The notes beneath the pieces were generated by a model. It was not told the DNA's origin. It saw nothing but the letters and a program-made list of their open reading frames with translations, and did no database searches. Made by a program: the position numbers and the translations under genes. A DNA stretch of 52,123 nt from Lysobacterales bacterium (GTDB lineage Bacteria; Pseudomonadota; Gammaproteobacteria; Xanthomonadales; SZUA-38): NCBI GenBank assembly GCA_028285525.1, contig JANQOZ010000002.1, positions 1 through 52,123 of the forward strand. Direction: 5' to 3'. This document shows positions 32,124 to 40,850 of this stretch, piece by piece (position 1 is the first letter of the stretch; each line of letters starts with the position of its first letter).

Positions 32124-35100
32124 TCAGGATTTCGCGTAGCGCACGCGGAACAGGAGCGAATAAAGTGTCGGCACCACCAGCAGCGTCAGCATGGTGGCGA
32201 ACAGCAGTCCAAAAATCAGCGTGATCGCCATCGGCTTAAACATGGCGGTGCCGCCCCACCATAGCGGCATCATCCCTAGGACCGTGGTAGCGGTTGTCAG
32301 CATGATCGGGCGAAAGCGCTGCACACACGCGGCCACCACCGCTTCGCCCGGAGGTTTCCCCAGTTCCTCGATTTCGGTCTTGATGCGATCGATCAGCACA
32401 ATGGCGTTGTTGATGATGATGCCGGACAGGGCAATGATCCCCAGCAGCGTAAAGAACCCCATGCTTGAACGGGCCACGATCAGGCCGATCGTGACGCCGA
32501 TCATCCCCAGCGGGATCGTCAGCAGGATGATGATCGGCCGTCGAACCGAATTGAACTGGTAGACAAGCAGCAAAATGATCGCCATCAGGGCCACCGGAAG
32601 TTTGGCGATGATCGACGCATTGGCGTCGCCCGACGTTTCTGACTCACCGCCGATCTCGTAGGTGTAGTTCTGCGGCAGGTCCAGCGCTGCGAGCCAGGGA
32701 ATCAGGTCGGCGTTCACCTCCGCGGCCGTCACACCCTCTTTGAGCTGCGTCTTTAGGGTCAGGGTTCGGTCGCGATCGCGTCGCTCGATGATTCCCGGTT
32801 CGAAGGAAAGACGAATATCGGCCACCTGCTTCAGCGGAACGGGGGCACCCCGGGTCTGGGAGTAGATGCTGAGGCCGTCCAGTTTGCTGATGTCCTGCCG
32901 GTCGGAGGCGACCGTGCGTAGCGTTACTGGAATCTCCAGATCGTCCTCGCGGTATTGCGTCAGCTCAATGCCGGTGAGGCCCGCTCGCAGCGAATAGGCG
33001 ACATCGCTGCTGGTCACGCCGGCCCGCAGGGCGCGCTCCTGATCGATCGCAACAATCAGTTTTTTGGTCTGCAGGCCCCAAGTGTTTTTGACCGCCAGCA
33101 CGCCGGGGTACGAGTAGAGCTGGTCGGTGATGGTTTTGGCCGCCTCGTACAGGCCGTTGAATTCCGGCCCCGACAGTCGAATCTGAATGGGATACCCCAC
33201 GGGCGGCCCGTTTTCGAGCCGGGCAAGCTGATTGCCCATGTCCGGGTGCCTGGTGAAGAGGTACTCCTGAATCCCGGGAATGACCCGCTCAACGTCTTTG
33301 CCAGCAACCGTGTTGCCGATCAGAAAGGAGTTTGCGGGGTTCTGGGTTGGCGGATCGAGCGCCAGCGTAAAGCGCGGGCCGCCCTCGCCGACAAAAATCA
33401 TCCAGTTTTTCAGCAGCGGGTCGCCGTCGGCGGGCCGATAGTATTGCGTCTCCACATACCGATTGAGATCGCGAACCGCGCCCTCGCTGGCTTCTACCGA
33501 GGTGCCGAGCGGCAACTCGAGCTTGCCGGTGAAGACCGGGTCTTCGGACGGCGCAATAAACTGCGAGGGGACCAGCCCCAGCAGCATAATCGCGCTGAAA
33601 AAGCTCCCTGCCACGGCACCCAGAAAAAGCAGGCGGTTTCGGAGCGCCCAGCCGAGCACTGATCGGTAAAGGGTGTACCACCTGCCGCTGTATTCCTCCT
33701 CCTGACCGTCGGACGCCAGAGGCTTGACCTTCAACACCGCGGTCGTGAGCAGGGGAATGATGGTCATCGCCAGCAGCCAGGAGATCAGCAGTGCGATGGT
33801 CACAACGTAAAAGATATCCGCGGTGTATTCGCCGACCGCGGATTCGGCCAGGCCAATGGGCATGAAGGCCGCGCCGGTGGTCAGCGACGAAACGAGCAGC
33901 GGAGCCTTGAGCTCCTGGCCTGACTCCACCGCTGCCTGGACGGCACTCATGCCGCGTTCTCGCTTCACCAGCACGGACTCGACCATCACGATGGCGTTGT
34001 CCACCAGCAGGCCCAGGGCAATGATCAGCGCCGCCAGAGAGATCTGGTTGACCGTGATCCCAAAGAGGTCCATCACAAAAAACGTGATGATCATGGTGCT
34101 GGGGATCAGGGCAGCCACAACCAGCCCGGTGCGCAGCCCGAGGAATCCGATCATGACCAGGACCACAATTCCGATGGCCTGGAGCAGGTTGCTGGTGAAG
34201 TCGCTGACGCTCTTGGTGACGAGGTCGGCCTGGAACCAGATTTTTTCGATCTCGATACCCCAGGGGAAGCTCGCCTGGATCTGCGGCATCAGCTCATCCA
34301 GCCGCTCCCCCAGCTTGAGGATATCGCCGCCATCACGCAGCGAGATCCCGAGCGCGAGGGCGGGCTCGCCGTTGACGAAGGTCAGGCTTTCGGGCGGATC
34401 GCGGTAGCCCCGCGAGATGTCGACAATGTCCCCGAGGTAGACCACCGAGCTGCCCGGCAGCTCGATCACCGTTCGCTTGAGCTCCTCCAAAGATTCGAGG
34501 TTTCCGGTTGGCTCGAGCACAATCCTTTCGCGACCGCTGGTCAGGTTGCCGCCTGAAGACAGGATGTTCAGGCTCGCCAGCACGTTGGACAGGCTCTGGG
34601 GCGTCAGTCCGAGCTCAGTGAGACGCGCGTTCGCATACTCGACGAAAACCACCTCGTCCTGCGCGCCGTGAATGCTGACCTTGGCGATGTCGGGCTCTTT
34701 CAGCAGCCGATCGCGGATAGCGTCAGCGACGTCTTTCAGCTCCGCGTTGCTGAAGCCGTCCCCGGTCAGGGCGTAGACGCTCCCGAACACGTCCCCGTAT
34801 TCATCATTCACAAACGGGCCGGTGACGCCGTCGGGCAGGTCCTGGGCCACATCCTCGATCTTGCGGCGAAGATCATCGAAGATCGGCCGCATCTGCTTAT
34901 AGCTTTCTTTGTAGTTGACCTTGACGATCGAAATGCCCGTACGGGACTCCGATTGGATATTGTCGACCTCCGGCATCTCCTGGGCTTTCTTCTCGATTTT
35001 GTCCGTGACCAGCAGCTCCACACGCTCAGGGCTCGCGCCAGGAAGCTGGGTGGTCACAACGGCGGTGCGGATGATGAAGCCGGGATCCTGTGCTTTCGGC

Positions 35101-35195
35101 AGGGCCACGTATGCCAAGCCACCGGCCATAATCAACAGTGTGACCAGCACCGCGGTTACACGGTTCTGGTCAATCGCCGCGGACGTGAGGCTCAA
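32124..35195 (-). CDS. RND efflux pump inner-membrane transporter
   Basis: A 1023-residue AcrB/HAE-type proton antiporter with 12 predicted spans and two large periplasmic loops. The N-terminus is the usual span preceded by IDQNRVTAVLVTLL. TM4 carries the proton-relay region LGLLVDNAIVMVES with Asp399. The second half has the matching GIIINNAIVLIDRI, where both positions are Asn; in the family the paired acidic residues sit in TM4 only. Substrate cannot be told from sequence; motifs fit the drug/organic efflux group rather than the CusA metal group. The start is TTG at 35195, five bases after the adaptor gene stop. Third gene of the operon. Confidence 0.9.
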   Translation of the reverse strand: MSLTSAAIDQNRVTAVLVTLLIMAGGLAYVALPKAQDPGFIIRTAVVTTQLPGASPERVELLVTDKIEKKAQEMPEVDNIQSESRTGISIVKVNYKESYKQMRPIFDDLRRKIEDVAQDLPDGVTGPFVNDEYGDVFGSVYALTGDGFSNAELKDVADAIRDRLLKEPDIAKVSIHGAQDEVVFVEYANARLTELGLTPQSLSNVLASLNILSSGGNLTSGRERIVLEPTGNLESLEELKRTVIELPGSSVVYLGDIVDISRGYRDPPESLTFVNGEPALALGISLRDGGDILKLGERLDELMPQIQASFPWGIEIEKIWFQADLVTKSVSDFTSNLLQAIGIVVLVMIGFLGLRTGLVVAALIPSTMIITFFVMDLFGITVNQISLAALIIALGLLVDNAIVMVESVLVKRERGMSAVQAAVESGQELKAPLLVSSLTTGAAFMPIGLAESAVGEYTADIFYVVTIALLISWLLAMTIIPLLTTAVLKVKPLASDGQEEEYSGRWYTLYRSVLGWALRNRLLFLGAVAGSFFSAIMLLGLVPSQFIAPSEDPVFTGKLELPLGTSVEASEGAVRDLNRYVETQYYRPADGDPLLKNWMIFVGEGGPRFTLALDPPTQNPANSFLIGNTVAGKDVERVIPGIQEYLFTRHPDMGNQLARLENGPPVGYPIQIRLSGPEFNGLYEAAKTITDQLYSYPGVLAVKNTWGLQTKKLIVAIDQERALRAGVTSSDVAYSLRAGLTGIELTQYREDDLEIPVTLRTVASDRQDISKLDGLSIYSQTRGAPVPLKQVADIRLSFEPGIIERRDRDRTLTLKTQLKEGVTAAEVNADLIPWLAALDLPQNYTYEIGGESETSGDANASIIAKLPVALMAIILLLVYQFNSVRRPIIILLTIPLGMIGVTIGLIVARSSMGFFTLLGIIALSGIIINNAIVLIDRIKTEIEELGKPPGEAVVAACVQRFRPIMLTTATTVLGMMPLWWGGTAMFKPMAITLIFGLLFATMLTLLVVPTLYSLLFRVRYAKS

Positions 35196-35200
35196 AAGGT

Positions 35201-36289
35201 TCAGGCCCCCGGCAGCAGGACGAGCTGGCTTTCGCGGATCACCGAGACCCCGGCGGTTACCACCTGGTCACCCGGGTTCAGGCCGGTCAGGATTTCGACG
35301 CCGCCGGCGGTGAGCTCGCCGGCCGTCACCGGCCGCCGCTCAATCGTCGCCCGACCGTCTGCCGTGGGCCGCGCCAGGTACAGAAAGGTGCCGCGCTCAT
35401 CGTTGATCAGGGCGGCCGCAGGAACCAGGTGGGTGTCCGGCGACTGCCCGCTGCGAAACTCGAAGGTCACCTCAGCCGCCATGCCCGGCTTCACGCGGCC
35501 GTCGGTCCCGTTGACGCCAACCACCACCGGGAAGGTTGCTGAGCTGCTGGCGGCCGCCAGCCCCAGTTCTGTGATCTGCGCCTCGAAGGACCGCCCCGGC
35601 ACCGCGTCGAACTGGACCTTCCCCGCCATCCCCAGCTCGAGCCCGGCAATCAGGCTCTCCGGTACGCTGCTGCTTACCTCGATTCCCGAGCCGCAGTTCA
35701 CCGTGGCTACCGTTGTCCCCGAATTGACGTTTTCGTTCAGTTCGACCGCGACGGACGCCACGGTGCAGTCCGAGGCGGCCTCCAGCTCCGTGTAAGACCG
35801 GTTGAGCTCGGCGATCTCCAGCGATTTCTCAGCTGACCGAACCTGCGCCCGGGCGGACTCGGCGCCCGCCCGCGCGCTGTCCAGATCGTTGAGTGACGCG
35901 TTGGTGTTCTCATAAAGCTCTTTGACGCGGCTGTAGTTGGCCTCGGCGTTGCGTTCATTGGCCAGCGCTTGTGCCAGCGTCGCTTCCGACTGCTGGACGG
36001 TCAGCTCGTAGGTTGAAGGGTTGAGCCTAGCGATCAGCTCACCTTCCTGCAGCCGGTCACCGACCTGGACCGGCATCTCGATCACCGTTCCACTGACGCG
36101 AAAGCTCATGCGCGACTCCTGCGTCGATTGCGAAATCCCGCTGAACGATCGCGATCGGTTTTCCGAGCCGTCAGCGACGACCATCACCCGAACGGGCCGG
36201 AGCTCATCCTCCGCGGTGGGTGCGGGAGCCTCCTGGCAGGCGGTCAGCGCTAGCGCCAGCACCGACGCAGCGGTTGTGGCGTTCCTCAT
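35201..36289 (-). CDS. RND periplasmic adaptor lipoprotein (membrane fusion protein)
   Basis: A 362-residue HlyD/AcrA-type adaptor linking the RND transporter to its outer-membrane channel. The lipobox LALTAC has Cys18 as the lipidation site. Barrel-sandwich halves (FRVSGTVIEMPVQVGDRLQEGELIARL and, after the coiled coil, the ASDCTVASV region; each longer than shown) flank an alpha-helical hairpin (about 95-165). A beta-barrel follows (VPESLIAGLELGMAG, PGRSFEAQITELG). Two Cys in the returning lipoyl half are unusual. ATG at 36289 overlaps the stop of the TolC-fusion gene (ATGA). Confidence 0.9.
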   Translation of the reverse strand: MRNATTAASVLALALTACQEAPAPTAEDELRPVRVMVVADGSENRSRSFSGISQSTQESRMSFRVSGTVIEMPVQVGDRLQEGELIARLNPSTYELTVQQSEATLAQALANERNAEANYSRVKELYENTNASLNDLDSARAGAESARAQVRSAEKSLEIAELNRSYTELEAASDCTVASVAVELNENVNSGTTVATVNCGSGIEVSSSVPESLIAGLELGMAGKVQFDAVPGRSFEAQITELGLAAASSSATFPVVVGVNGTDGRVKPGMAAEVTFEFRSGQSPDTHLVPAAALINDERGTFLYLARPTADGRATIERRPVTAGELTAGGVEILTGLNPGDQVVTAGVSVIRESQLVLLPGA

Positions 36290-38652
36290 GGTTGAACCCT
36301 CTCGGCGGCGCGCTGCGCCTCGCGTTGCTCGATGTAGTCGGTCAGCATGCGGCCGATCTCCTGCTGTTCACTTTGCGGGCGCAGAAAGTCGAAGCTCCCG
36401 ATAGCGCGGTCGTAATTCATGATGTCGATCAGGAAGTCCTGCACCGCATTGTTGGCCGCGAGGTCCGCCTGGAGACTTTGGTTCTGTGCATCCAGTAGGT
36501 CGATGATCGAGACAGTGCCCTGACGGTAGGCGTCGGATACCAGCTCGAGATTCTGCCGGGAGGAGACGGCGGCCCGCTCGGACAGGTCGATGTTCACGTA
36601 GCTCGCCTGAGCCGCGTACATCGCCGCCCGAATCCGCTGCTCGACGCGCTGTTCGGTGGCCAGGCGCTGGGTCATCAGCTGCTGTTGCTGGAGTCTGGCG
36701 CGGGAAAGCTGGGAGCGGCGTGCGCCCGAATCGAGCAGCGGCCAGCTCGCGTTGACCGAGACGCTCCAGTCGTCCAGCTCGTCCAAAGGCGTCCCCGCGC
36801 CCAGGCCGGATGCGTCGATGCTGTCGGTGTACTGGGCCTGGAGGCTGACGTCCGGCGCCCAGAAAGCCCGTTGTCGCGCCAGCACGTCCCGCGAGATGGC
36901 GTCCAGTTGGGAGTCGATTCCGGCCAGCTCCGGGGCGTTTTCCAGCCCTTTCTCCACGCTGAAGTCGACGAACCACTGATAGCGACGGGGGTTGCTGATC
37001 AGGCCTTCAAACTCCTCGCCGGTCATCGTAAACGGATCATCTCGAGCGGGCTGAGCCAGCCGCAGCTGGGTGCCCATCGGCTGGTTCAGGATCCGGTTCA
37101 GCGCGTCGAAAGCCTGGTCTCTGGCCGCGAGCGCCGCCAGCACGTCTGATCGCGCTCCGGCAAGCCGGGCTTCCCAGCGATAGATGTCCGCGTTGCTGGC
37201 TGAACCGGCCCGCACGCGGTCCCTGGCAAGCTCAAGGTTGGTTTGGGTCAGGTTCAGATTGTCCTGCTGAATCTGAAGCTGGTTGACCGCACGCAGCGCC
37301 TGCAGAAATGCGGTGGTGCTGTCCAGCAGCCGATCCAGCCGGTCGATCCCGAAGCTCGCGATGCGCGCCTCCTGGAAAAACTGCTCCTGCTGATAGCCGG
37401 ACCGGGCTGCCTCGGAGTAGATTAGCTGGTTGAGGCTCGCCACGCCGGCCGTTGCCCGTTCGGGAAACAGGGAGTTTCTCGCCAGTTCGTCGTCTCGCCT
37501 GACCGTATAGCTGCCGCCGAGATTGATCTGCGGCAGGAGATTGGAGCGAGCAAACCGGACGCTCTGCTCGCCAATCCGAATGTCGAGCTCCGACACCGCC
37601 AGGTCCAGGTTCTCGCTGAGCGCCAGCCGGGCCACGGAAAGCAGCGTCAGCTCCGGACCTGCGGCAGCCGGTTCTTCATTGATGAGCTCCGCCTCACTCA
37701 GCACGTCGAAGCGAGGCGACAGGCCGATCGCCCGCGCACTGTCCATGTTGATCGTCAGCCGGCGTTTGCGTTCGTAGTAGACCCGCTGGTCCTGCGCCCG
37801 TTCACCCAGCAGCACCGCCTGCATGTTGAGCGCGTTGCGCCGCGCCAGGCGGCGATAGTCGGTTTGGTCGGTGTTGGCCGCCAGCGCGCCGCGTGCCAGC
37901 GCGGTGTCGCTCACCAGGCTGAAGACCGGCAGCCCCCGCTCCTGCAGCTCGGTCAGCATCCGGTCGAACGCCGGATCCGGCATCCGCGGCAAACCGCCCA
38001 GCAGAACGGCGTCGGTGCCCGGGGGCAGGCGGTCGCTCAGGCGGTGGTCATTGCCGTCATGGCCGACGAAAGACAGGTTGCTGGTCTCCACCAGTCGCTG
38101 CACAGCTTCGGCGGCGCGTTGGCTTGAGTTGATGATTACCGCGTCGGCCAAAAGCGCAGCGTTGCCGAACGGCGAGACGCGCTGAAAGGCCTCCAGGTCT
38201 TCGCGGAAGGTCACCCGATCGGACAGAAAATTCAGGTTAGGGCGGCCGGAGCCTTCCTCAAACTGGGCGTTTTCCTCGAGATTCGGATTGAAGACCAGCG
38301 GCAGAAAGGTGGGTTTATCGAACCGGGTTCGATTGACCAGATACTGGTTGGCGGCAAAACCGACCACCAACACGAGGTCGACTTCGGGATTCTGGTAGGC
38401 GCGGTCAAGGGCCGCATCGATGCCCGCTGCCGACCAGTCCGCCGGCGTGTCGAGAAAGGTCACGGCAAACTCGCCGTCGGTCAGATCCAGCAGCTCCTGG
38501 CGGAAAATCGCTTCCACCTCCTCAAGCTGCAGGGCAGGGCCATCGGTCAGGAGGGCGACGCCGACGGGCGTCTCAGCGTTTCCGGGCAGCGGTTGGAGCA
38601 CCACCGCCAGCAGTACCAGTACCTTCGCCCGGCGCAAGATTGATTTGATCAA
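36286..38652 (-). CDS. Fusion of ABC_sub_bind-like periplasmic domain and TolC-type outer-membrane channel
   Basis: 788 residues in two parts. After a signal peptide (about 1-26), residues about 28-325 resemble the ABC_sub_bind family (PF04392, type 1 periplasmic-binding fold): alternating strands such as VDLVLVVGFAAN, DAVLLGGLPRMP and LPVFSLVSDTALARGALA, and the closing INMDSARAIGLSPRF typical of that family. Residues about 335-770 are a TolC/OEP channel: two repeats of helices and strands, FARSNLLPQINLGGSY, LERARDRVRAGSASNADIYR-like helices and QASYVNIDLSERAAVSSRQN. Start TTG at 38652 with AAGGGAA upstream. It heads the operon with the adaptor (ATGA overlap) and RND transporter, so it should be the pump's outer-membrane component. 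The added domain could sense or bind a ligand (inference). Confidence 0.82.
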   Translation of the reverse strand: MIKSILRRAKVLVLLAVVLQPLPGNAETPVGVALLTDGPALQLEEVEAIFRQELLDLTDGEFAVTFLDTPADWSAAGIDAALDRAYQNPEVDLVLVVGFAANQYLVNRTRFDKPTFLPLVFNPNLEENAQFEEGSGRPNLNFLSDRVTFREDLEAFQRVSPFGNAALLADAVIINSSQRAAEAVQRLVETSNLSFVGHDGNDHRLSDRLPPGTDAVLLGGLPRMPDPAFDRMLTELQERGLPVFSLVSDTALARGALAANTDQTDYRRLARRNALNMQAVLLGERAQDQRVYYERKRRLTINMDSARAIGLSPRFDVLSEAELINEEPAAAGPELTLLSVARLALSENLDLAVSELDIRIGEQSVRFARSNLLPQINLGGSYTVRRDDELARNSLFPERATAGVASLNQLIYSEAARSGYQQEQFFQEARIASFGIDRLDRLLDSTTAFLQALRAVNQLQIQQDNLNLTQTNLELARDRVRAGSASNADIYRWEARLAGARSDVLAALAARDQAFDALNRILNQPMGTQLRLAQPARDDPFTMTGEEFEGLISNPRRYQWFVDFSVEKGLENAPELAGIDSQLDAISRDVLARQRAFWAPDVSLQAQYTDSIDASGLGAGTPLDELDDWSVSVNASWPLLDSGARRSQLSRARLQQQQLMTQRLATEQRVEQRIRAAMYAAQASYVNIDLSERAAVSSRQNLELVSDAYRQGTVSIIDLLDAQNQSLQADLAANNAVQDFLIDIMNYDRAIGSFDFLRPQSEQQEIGRMLTDYIEQREAQRAAERVQP

Positions 38653-38694
38653 CCCGGTTCCCTTTCGCTGGCAGGAAGACGACTCACGCCGCCG

Positions 38695-38722
38695 ATTGTA
38701 CGTCTTTTGGCGCCGCCGTCAG
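38695..38722 (-). promoter_or_regulatory. Candidate promoter for the RND operon
   Basis: On the minus strand CTGACG (38722-38717), a 16-base spacer and TACAAT (38700-38695, five of six) lie about 43 bases upstream of the fusion gene start. Spacing and -10 are good, the -35 only fair. Confidence 0.45.
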
Positions 38723-38764
38723 CTGCCACGTTCTTAGTGCATCCGGGGACGGCAGCCTCCCGGT

Positions 38765-39808
38765 CTACAGCAGCTGCGGTTCGGGCTCCAGATTGACCCC
38801 AAAAGTGTCGTGGACTGAGCGCGCCACCTCCTGCGCCAGGTGCCAGATTTGCTGTCCGGTCGCCTCACCATGATTGACCAGAACCAGGCTGTGTCGCTCC
38901 GAGACGCCCGCATCCCCGCGCCGTTTGCCCCGCCAGCCACAGGCTTCGATCATCCAGGCGGCGCTGAGCTTCTTGTGGCCCGGTTCGGCCGGGTAGGTCG
39001 GCAGTTCCGGGTGGTCCGTCTTGAGCGATTCGCAGTGCGCCTCGGTTACGATCGGATTCTTGAAGAAGCTCCCGGCGTTGCCGACCACCTCTGGACTAGG
39101 GAGCTTCTTTCGCCGGAGTGAACTGACGGCTCGCGCGACCTCCAGCGGTGTGACCGATGCGTCGGCGCCGGTGCCGGCACGCTGTCGCAGGAGCTCCAGC
39201 TCAGCCTGGACGCCGGGGTAGGAAAGATTCGGCTCGCCGTCGCGCGTAAGCGTCAGCACGCATTCGGTGATCACAAACCGCTCGGCGTCCGCCTCCCGGA
39301 ATCGGCTGGTTCGATAGCCGAAACGGCAGGCCTCGCCGGTCAGCGTACGCCAGCGCTTCTGGGCCCGGTCGTAGCAGTTGAGCTGCGTCAGCACCTGCGC
39401 CAGCTCAGCGCCGTAAGCGCCGATGTTTTGCATCGGTGCAGCCCCCATCATGCCGGGGATCAGCGCAAGGTTTTCGATGCCCCACAGCCCTTCGCTGGCC
39501 GCCCACATCACCACCGCATGCCAGCGCTCACCGGCCGCCACGCGGATCTTGACCTGTCCATCGCGCTCGTCAACGATCTGACAGCCCTGGTTGTGAATAC
39601 GCAGCACCAGGCCGGGATAGTCGCCGCGGAACAGCAGGTTGCTGCCCTCGCCGAGAATCAGGAGCGGTCGGTTGGCGTCCTCAGCCAGCGCCACGGCGTG
39701 GGCCACCTGCAGCCAGCGTTCGACGCTGACCAGCGCCCAGGCCTCGGAGGGAACGCCGAAGGTGTTGAGATCTTTGAGACTAGCGTTGTAGGTAATCGGC
39801 AGCAGCAT
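38765..39808 (-). CDS. murB: UDP-N-acetylenolpyruvoylglucosamine reductase
   Basis: FAD enzyme that reduces UDP-GlcNAc-enolpyruvate to UDP-MurNAc in peptidoglycan synthesis. The 347-residue type I (E. coli-like) protein shows LILGEGSNLLF, ENLALIPGMMGAAPMQNIGAYG, the substrate-binding FGYRTSRF, GNAGSFFKNP with the catalytic Ser, and a C-terminal LEPEPQLL with the acid Glu. ATG at 39808 gives MLLPITYNASLKDLNTFGV, the normal start, and overlaps the end of pyrD by 29 bases, suggesting coupled translation. Confidence 0.95.
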   Translation of the reverse strand: MLLPITYNASLKDLNTFGVPSEAWALVSVERWLQVAHAVALAEDANRPLLILGEGSNLLFRGDYPGLVLRIHNQGCQIVDERDGQVKIRVAAGERWHAVVMWAASEGLWGIENLALIPGMMGAAPMQNIGAYGAELAQVLTQLNCYDRAQKRWRTLTGEACRFGYRTSRFREADAERFVITECVLTLTRDGEPNLSYPGVQAELELLRQRAGTGADASVTPLEVARAVSSLRRKKLPSPEVVGNAGSFFKNPIVTEAHCESLKTDHPELPTYPAEPGHKKLSAAWMIEACGWRGKRRGDAGVSERHSLVLVNHGEATGQQIWHLAQEVARSVHDTFGVNLEPEPQLL

Positions 39809-40799
39809 GTCCGGCCTCGCCCAGCAGTTCAGGCCCGCGGTAGATCAAACCGGAGTAAATCTGCACCGCGCGCGCGCCCAGTTGAACCTTAGCAGCCGCA
39901 TCCTCGCCCCGGGTAATACCGCCCACGCCGATCAGGTCGATCCGGTCGTCGAGCTGGCCGCGCAGCTCAGCGAGTATCTCGTTGGCGCGCTCCAGCAGAG
40001 GCGCGCCGCTCAAGCCCCCGGCCTCGTCGGCGACCGGATCATCGCCCAAGGCGCTCTTGTCGACGGTGGTATTGGTCGCGATCACGCCGTCGGGCGCTGC
40101 CCGGTTGATGGCTGAAACCAGCGCTTCGAGCGACTCTGGGCTCTGGTCGGGCGCCACCTTGACGGCCATGGGAACCCGGCGATCGTGTTTCCTCGCCAGC
40201 GCTTCGGCTTCGGTCTTGAGGTCGGAGAGCAGGGCATACATGGCGTCACCGGCCTGCAGGTCGCGCAGCCCGGCGGTGTTTGGCGACGACACGTTCACCG
40301 TGATGTAGCTCGCGACCGCAAAAGCCTGGCGCAGGCAGTGAACGTAGTCGTCGACGGCTCGCTCGTTCGGGGTGTCTTTGTTCTTTCCGATATTCACGCC
40401 GATCACGCCGCGGAAACGCGCCTTTTGGATCTGCCCCACGAGGTGATCGACACCGGCGTTGTTGAAGCCCATCCGGTTCACCAGCGCCTGCTGCTCAGGT
40501 ACGCGAAACATCCGCGGCTGCGGGTTGCCCGGCTGCGGCCGCGGCGTCACGGTCCCGAGCTCGAGAAACCCAAAGCCCAGGGCGGCGAGCCCGTCGATCG
40601 CCTCGCCGTCCTTGTCCAATCCGGCGGCCAGCCCAATAGGGTTTGGCAACGGCAGCCCCATCACCTCAACCGGGCAGGGCGGCGGCCGGTGCGCCAGCAC
40701 GCGGGCGAAGCCGCCGGCTTTGCCCAGCGCGGCCATCGTCAGGTCGTGGGCCCGCTCGGGGTCGCGGCGGAACAGCCACGATCGCGCCAGCCGGTACAT
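39780..40799 (-). CDS. pyrD: Dihydroorotate dehydrogenase (quinone), class 2
   Basis: FMN enzyme on the inner membrane that oxidises dihydroorotate to orotate with quinone, in pyrimidine synthesis. The 339 residues have the N-terminal helical membrane-association segment (MYRLARSWLFRRDPERAHDL), GLAAGLDKDGEAIDG, FLELGTVTPRPQPGNPQPRMFR, and the class 2 catalytic Ser in NVSSPNTAGLR. VGGITRGEDAAAKVQLGA near the end binds the FMN phosphate. ATG at 40799 gives the standard N-terminus. The gap to the ALDH gene is 51 bases and contains the palindrome GCCGGCGCCGGC. Confidence 0.96.
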   Translation of the reverse strand: MYRLARSWLFRRDPERAHDLTMAALGKAGGFARVLAHRPPPCPVEVMGLPLPNPIGLAAGLDKDGEAIDGLAALGFGFLELGTVTPRPQPGNPQPRMFRVPEQQALVNRMGFNNAGVDHLVGQIQKARFRGVIGVNIGKNKDTPNERAVDDYVHCLRQAFAVASYITVNVSSPNTAGLRDLQAGDAMYALLSDLKTEAEALARKHDRRVPMAVKVAPDQSPESLEALVSAINRAAPDGVIATNTTVDKSALGDDPVADEAGGLSGAPLLERANEILAELRGQLDDRIDLIGVGGITRGEDAAAKVQLGARAVQIYSGLIYRGPELLGEAGHAAADYLQR

Positions 40800-40850
40800 C
40801 AGCGTGCTTGCCGCGATGCCGGCGCCGGCAGGCCCTCGACGAGCACGGAC

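Noticed and set aside
40818..40829. GCCGGCGCCGGC palindrome as terminator between ALDH7 and pyrD
   Set aside because: Short self-complementary GC runs are common in this composition; there is no loop or T-tract.
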